Shown here piece by piece: positions 7,712 to 10,564 of a stretch of DNA of 10,564 nucleotides. The DNA is from BMS3Bbin07 sp036244995 (GTDB lineage: Bacteria > Nitrospirota > Thermodesulfovibrionia > Thermodesulfovibrionales > JdFR-85): positions 1 through 10,564 of the forward strand of contig BTTF01000072.1 in NCBI GenBank assembly GCA_036244995.1, written 5' to 3'. The translations under genes and the position numbers were made by a program. The notes beneath the pieces are model-generated. The model was not told the origin of the DNA, made no database searches, and saw nothing but the letters and a program-made list of their open reading frames with translations. Within the stretch, counting starts at the first letter, position 1. Each line of letters begins with the position of its first letter.

Positions 7712-8002
7712 TCAGTTCCTCACAACAATTGCCTTAACTTCTACGGCACATGTATTTTTTAAAGTGACTGTTACTGTATCAACAGCAACCAGCCCATCCG
7801 TACCGGTCCCTTCCTCCGTATCAGTGGAGTCGGATATTTTGTAGCCGTCACAGAGCGCTATCTTTTTGCCATCTACAACTATAAAATCCTTTCCATATCC
7901 TGACAGCGTGCCTGTTACGGTCTTCGCACCCATGGCAAAAGACAGGCTTGTAAACAGGATAAAAACGATGGCTGTTATCATGATTGTGAGTAATTTTTTC
8001 AT
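7712..8002 (-). CDS. small secreted protein of unknown function inside the pilus operon
   Basis: Not recognised as a named family. 96 aa with a clear Sec signal peptide (Lys-Lys, hydrophobic 4-20, SFA at 21-23, cleavage likely after Ala23), leaving about 73 residues. The mature part alternates short beta-like stretches (TVTGTLSG, FIVVDGKKIAL, DTVTVTLKN, AVEVKAIVV) around a Gly/Thr/Glu-rich loop. It has exactly two cysteines, Cys51 and Cys85, likely a disulfide. The pattern loosely recalls small OB-fold or DUF5666-like domains, a weak inference. The start is secured by GGGGAGGG (8006-8013) just upstream. It is 17 bp after pilX, and its stop is one base before the pilY1 ATG. It has no prepilin motif, so it is not a pilin. 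Position suggests a periplasmic or tip accessory for PilX/PilY1. Confidence 0.88.
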   Translation of the reverse strand: MKKLLTIMITAIVFILFTSLSFAMGAKTVTGTLSGYGKDFIVVDGKKIALCDGYKISDSTDTEEGTGTDGLVAVDTVTVTLKNTCAVEVKAIVVRN

Positions 8003-8005
8003 GGT

Positions 8006-8013
8006 CCCTCCCC
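8006..8013 (-). promoter_or_regulatory. strong ribosome binding site for the small secreted protein
   Basis: GGGGAGGG on the minus strand, three bases before ATG 8002 (core AGGGGAG about five bases before). It is the strongest Shine-Dalgarno in the pilus operon and supports this 96-codon gene being real and translated independently of pilX. Confidence 0.75.
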
Positions 8014-8019
8014 TGGATG

Positions 8020-8565
8020 TTAATCACACCAACCGATAAGGAAATACACTGCACCTACGGTGGCTTCAGAGCCTGAAGCTCCACTGCTTGTTGCATTAAT
8101 TATGTAAGTCTTCTTTACTATCGGCGGCCCCCCCTCCTCAAGTGAATAACCGGGACCGGGGTCACCTGCGGTGACATAATCAATATCAACACTTACATTA
8201 TTGTTCCTTCCTGTATTAACCGAAAAATTCTCAGTGTCGGGGTCCAGTTGAGATATACAGTTTCTTTCAGCACTCAAATGCTCCATTCTGTCTGTCAGCT
8301 TACCATGAGAAATATCCGTGAACTCGAGATTATTAATATTTCTCAATATCGGCTCACTCAGTTCTATTCCTGAATCAGCAGAAGAAAGGCCTATCTCCCT
8401 GAGCCTCGTGTTCCCTGCGATCATGACTTCAGTCGTAGATGTCGAAATTGCCAGAATTCCGATTGCCGTTAAAGCCAGGAGGGAAAGAAGGGCAATGATC
8501 AGGATGAACCCATCCTGTCCATTGAATGTATCCCTCGACATTATGTTCCTCTGTCTCTTTTTCAT
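8020..8565 (-). CDS. pilX: PilX-like minor pilin / pilus assembly protein
   Basis: 181 aa from ATG 8565. Seen: a short basic leader ending Gly19, then the hydrophobic helix FILIIALLSLLALTAIG (20-36) and STSTTEVMIAGN (41-52), characteristic of the PilX N-terminal domain. The mature +5 position is Ile24, not Glu; lack of Glu5 is known for the GspK/PilX class placed at the pilus or pseudopilus tip. The C-terminal part is a variable globular domain with Cys103 and Cys180. The chosen start overlaps the pilW stop (TAATG) and has GAGG nine bases upstream. An upstream in-frame ATG (8601) lies inside pilW and would give an atypically long leader; ATG 8541 with its own GAGG is a possible shorter start. 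Expected to work with PilV, PilW and PilY1 in a tip complex that primes pilus assembly. Confidence 0.88.
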   Translation of the reverse strand: MKKRQRNIMSRDTFNGQDGFILIIALLSLLALTAIGILAISTSTTEVMIAGNTRLREIGLSSADSGIELSEPILRNINNLEFTDISHGKLTDRMEHLSAERNCISQLDPDTENFSVNTGRNNNVSVDIDYVTAGDPGPGYSLEEGGPPIVKKTYIINATSSGASGSEATVGAVYFLIGWCD

Positions 8566-9482
8566 TACAGGTTCCTCACCGCGACTTCCATCCGCCACCA
8601 TCTCCTTCTCAGAGCGTCATTGGTGGCGGGCAAATTACGGTTTTCTATTGTTGCGGGTGGATTGCCCAGACCCTGAAAATTCGGGTCGGGCCGTGCTGTT
8701 GATGCAAGGATATTTACCCTGACCGTATCATTATTCACCAGGGCAAATTGCAGATCTTCTATGTTTTGAGCAATAGTATCAATGTCCGGGTCAACACTGT
8801 TTAATCTCCTGATCCTCTGTAATTCGGTTCCGACTACCTGATAGGTGTAGTCCTCAATCAGATAAACAGGCACTCCCTCGCCATCGTCACAGCTGCCGTT
8901 ACCGTTTGAGTCTGCAAATATGGGGAATGACTCATCTACAGGGTGCTGCAATTGTATTTTGAAATCTGTACCGCCACCTGAAGTAACTATTCCATATCTG
9001 ATTCCGGCTATGCTGATATTTTTTTTGTCGGTAGTATTTATATTCTCCAACGTTTCACTACCGTCAGGCGGTACGAGAATGAGGGTGGTATCATCCGGGC
9101 TTATGGCATTACCATTGCCGTTGCTGCATAAGGTCCCGGCTTTTCTGAAGGCCCCTATCAGGGTAATCCGGTCGGGGGCGTTGGTATTATCTGTAAGGGT
9201 CAGCACCTGTGTAAAGCCGTTTATATTGAATGCACCGTTTTTCAGTAGGCCAAAGCCTGCCTCTCTGAGGTCACTGGCAATTATGTTGAGAGATATCCTG
9301 GATGTAGAGTTCAACTCAGTAACCTGGTCCTGTGACGTGAAGGAACGCTGCTGGGATATATATGATGAATAGATAGCGCCTGTTATTATCATACTGATGA
9401 CAATGACGACCAGCAATTCAACGAGCGAATAACCGTTTTGTCCCGTGCGCTCCGACTGTCTTTTATGGTGTTGCTGTTTCAT
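8565..9482 (-). CDS. pilW: PilW-like minor pilin
   Basis: 305 aa from ATG 9482. Seen: a type III prepilin signal with cleavage after Gly17 and mature start YSLVELLVVIVISMIITG carrying the conserved Glu at +5 (Glu22). The ectodomain is large and beta-rich, as usual for PilW, with the family-like IEDLQFALV (241-249) near the C-terminus. An Asp/Asn loop DSNGNGSCD (191-199) resembles a calcium-binding loop like those in PilY1. The open frame reaches an earlier Met at 9554, but that lies deep inside pilV. ATG 9482 has GGAG nine bases upstream and gives a normal 17-residue leader, so it is preferred. The gene overlaps pilV by 20 bases and pilX by one base, indicating coupled translation. Processing by PilD peptidase is expected. 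Confidence 0.92.
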   Translation of the reverse strand: MKQQHHKRQSERTGQNGYSLVELLVVIVISMIITGAIYSSYISQQRSFTSQDQVTELNSTSRISLNIIASDLREAGFGLLKNGAFNINGFTQVLTLTDNTNAPDRITLIGAFRKAGTLCSNGNGNAISPDDTTLILVPPDGSETLENINTTDKKNISIAGIRYGIVTSGGGTDFKIQLQHPVDESFPIFADSNGNGSCDDGEGVPVYLIEDYTYQVVGTELQRIRRLNSVDPDIDTIAQNIEDLQFALVNNDTVRVNILASTARPDPNFQGLGNPPATIENRNLPATNDALRRRWWRMEVAVRNL

Positions 9483-10047
9483 CCCATTTAACTCCGTTAA
9501 GTGTGACTGAATGATTGCCGCCGTTTTTGTCGGTCCAGCATACCCTGACAGCAATTGCCTTTACATTGTTCATGGCAGCGCCGCCGGCACACGCTCCCGG
9601 CGGGGCAGGGGTACATACACGTGCATTAGGGGTTGGGTCGTTTATGATCACGTTTCTGCAATCATCTTCCACCCACCATATCCTGGTAAAAGTCATTCCT
9701 CCAGCTCTTGTTACTGGGTCGTAGTCAGCGTCTCCTGAACCAACAGGATTCTGCAGAATCGTGTTGTCTTCCTCGGTCGGGTGAGTGTAGGCTACAAACA
9801 TGCTGTTGACGGCGCCTGTATCGTTCCTGACAGGAGTAGACCGCATCCTTTCCAGCAAGTCCTGGCCCAATTCCGACGCAATCTGCGTTTCTCTTCCTAA
9901 TGCATTGCCTGACACTGCCATATATTGCATCATGGCAACGCTCGTCAGGCCGACTGCCAGGATTACAATAGCCACAAGGACCTCGATAAGGGTAACCCCT
10001 TTTTTGTTTGTGATTGGTAATGAATATGAATTAAATTGTTTTTCCAT
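9463..10047 (-). CDS. pilV: PilV-like minor pilin
   Basis: 194 aa. Seen: a type III prepilin leader ending Lys-Lys-Gly17, then VTLIEVLVAIVILAVGL with Glu22 at +5, matching the PilV/GspI class; QYMAVSGNALGRETQIAS (41-58) follows as in other PilV proteins. The ectodomain has several cysteines (DDC, RVC, GAC, RVC), and the C-terminal VRVCWTDKNGG (167-177) is typical of the family. First gene of the operon in this window. The Shine-Dalgarno is weak (GAGA a few bases before ATG). A putative promoter lies 47-62 bp upstream. No FimU/GspH-like gene precedes it within the 234-bp gap, so the usual fifth minor pilin is either elsewhere or in the upstream cluster. Confidence 0.92.
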   Translation of the reverse strand: MEKQFNSYSLPITNKKGVTLIEVLVAIVILAVGLTSVAMMQYMAVSGNALGRETQIASELGQDLLERMRSTPVRNDTGAVNSMFVAYTHPTEEDNTILQNPVGSGDADYDPVTRAGGMTFTRIWWVEDDCRNVIINDPTPNARVCTPAPPGACAGGAAMNNVKAIAVRVCWTDKNGGNHSVTLNGVKWDETATP

Positions 10048-10093
10048 TGTTTTCTCTATACTGTGTGTGAGTTATTCTTGCAGTATGAGTTAT

Positions 10094-10109
10094 AGCAAAA
10101 TCGATACCA
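10094..10109 (-). promoter_or_regulatory. putative sigma-54 (RpoN) promoter for the pilV-W-X-pilY1 operon
   Basis: On the minus strand TGGTATCGATTTTGCT carries the invariant GG (-24) and GC (-12) separated by exactly ten bases, with TTGC and a following T as in the consensus TGGCAC-N5-TTGCW; three -24-box positions differ. A transcript would start near 10083, leaving a leader of about 36 nt before pilV. Known: pilin genes are often RpoN/PilR-dependent. The same bases also hold TGC-TATAAC, which could serve as a sigma-70 extended -10, so the sigma factor is unproven. Confidence 0.45.
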
Positions 10110-10122
10110 AAATAATTTTGCT
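10094..10122. repeat. 8-bp inverted repeat overlapping the putative promoter
   Basis: AGCAAAAT (10094-10101) is mirrored by ATTTTGCT (10115-10122) with a 13-base spacer. One arm contains the -12 element and the -24 element sits in the spacer. It could be an operator or chance in AT-rich DNA. Confidence 0.4.
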
Positions 10123-10197
10123 TGTGTTTTCAGGGGTTTTGTTGTTGCAGCAGAGAGAATTATGGAATCCGGTTCATAGTTTGTGTAAACGGTTGTC

Positions 10198-10235
10198 AGG
10201 ATGAGAATGACTGAAGGTACTGCCATTCTCATCCT
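10198..10235. repeat. 12-bp perfect inverted repeat between the second pilY1 and pilV, possible terminator
   Basis: AGGATGAGAATG (10198-10209) and CATTCTCATCCT (10224-10235) pair perfectly around a 14-base loop. It lies about 47 bp past the stop of the upstream pilY1-like gene on the minus strand, where a terminator would be expected. No T-run follows on the minus strand, and only TTTT follows on the plus strand. It may be a weak or Rho-assisted terminator, an RNA-stabilising hairpin, or a regulatory dyad. The remainder of the 234-bp gap (10048-10281) shows no credible gene. Confidence 0.5.
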
Positions 10236-10281
10236 TTTCCCCGTCTTACTCAATTTATCGGCTGGATTTGGGTTAGGCTTG

Positions 10282-10564
10282 TTATTCCCGACACGCTCCT
10301 GTTTTAAAGCCCACGATGGCGCTCTGTAATGAAAAGGGCGTTTTTATTTCAATCCCCGGGATATTCCCCAGAGAAGTCTGGGCAAGCGCTTTGAGCGAAC
10401 CGCCCCTTGTAACCGTGGCGTTTACACTTGCAAACCCCTCCCCGGCGAGTTGTTGTTCCCTTCCAACCGTTGCGGGTTTGCTCGCTATTTCGTTTGTAAA
10501 GACATAGTCCTTATAGGCAGTGCCTGTCTCGTAATAGACTGCCCAGAGGTATCCGCTTCCCTGG
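10282..10564 (-). CDS. second PilY1-like protein, C-terminal end only (partial)
   Basis: An open frame runs from the window edge to a TAA at 10284-10282, giving 93 visible residues. It has no start in the window, so it is easily missed. Seen: WAVYYETGTAYKDYVF, then KPATVGREQ, GGSLKALAQTSLGNI and the end GACRE. These align in order with the C-terminus of the complete pilY1 here (VVYYETGTSFRNHVF, KPTVDRR, KGTIKGFAQTSTGEI at residues 1198-1259). The shared YYETGT, VF, KP and AQTS-x-G motifs make homology clear, but most other positions differ, so this is an old paralogue and not a fresh duplication. It implies a second pilus tip cluster directly upstream on the same strand. The N-terminal domains cannot be seen. 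Confidence 0.82.
   Translation of the reverse strand, partial: QGSGYLWAVYYETGTAYKDYVFTNEIASKPATVGREQQLAGEGFASVNATVTRGGSLKALAQTSLGNIPGIEIKTPFSLQSAIVGFKTGACRE

Noticed and set aside
8920..9372. 150-codon plus-strand open frame antisense to pilW
   Set aside because: pilW is secured by its prepilin signal and operon overlaps; the antisense frame shows no domain.
9482..9554. Longer pilW start at 9554
   Set aside because: It would place 24 extra residues before an otherwise normal leader and lies well inside pilV. ATG 9482 has a properly spaced GGAG.
10056..10253. 65-codon minus-strand open frame upstream of pilV
   Set aside because: It spans the inverted repeat and putative promoter, has no recognisable domain or prepilin motif, and has no convincing ribosome binding site.

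Overview
The window looks like chromosomal DNA of a Gram-negative, probably anaerobic bacterium of the Nitrospirota/Desulfobacterota kind. This is inferred from protein style, AGG/ATA-rich codon use and a diderm-type pilus operon; no rRNA or marker gene fixes the taxon. There are two convergent gene blocks separated by a GC-rich hairpin at 3801-3823, and almost all of the sequence is coding.

Plus-strand block (1-3780): central carbon metabolism. A 5'-truncated acyl-CoA:2-oxoacid condensing enzyme of the isopropylmalate/homocitrate synthase family overlaps a short isocitrate dehydrogenase by one base. Malate dehydrogenase and nucleoside diphosphate kinase follow. A condensing enzyme placed directly before icd and mdh suggests that it is a Re-citrate synthase, so the block would run oxaloacetate + acetyl-CoA to citrate, isocitrate to 2-oxoglutarate, and malate/oxaloacetate. 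This is inference. A small composite tandem repeat (3212-3267) lies across the mdh stop codon.

Minus-strand block (10047 down to 3862): a type IV pilus minor-pilin/tip operon in the order pilV, pilW, pilX, a small secreted protein of unknown function, pilY1. The genes overlap or abut, so translation is probably coupled. The three pilin-like proteins carry type III prepilin signals (Gly before a hydrophobic helix). PilY1 has a signal peptide, a von Willebrand A domain with a MIDAS motif, several calcium-type Asp/Asn loops and a C-terminal PilC/PilY1 beta-propeller. Upstream of pilV is a sequence with GG-N10-GC spacing typical of sigma-54 promoters, overlapping an inverted repeat.

Right edge (10282-10564, minus): an open frame without a start inside the window encodes the C-terminus of a second, diverged PilY1 paralogue. 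This implies another pilus tip cluster immediately upstream. I see no tRNA, rRNA, CRISPR array, insertion sequence or phage gene. Nothing here is clearly a wholly new system. The best leads are the Re-citrate synthase candidate, the small secreted protein between pilX and pilY1, and the tandem pilY1 arrangement with its putative RpoN promoter.
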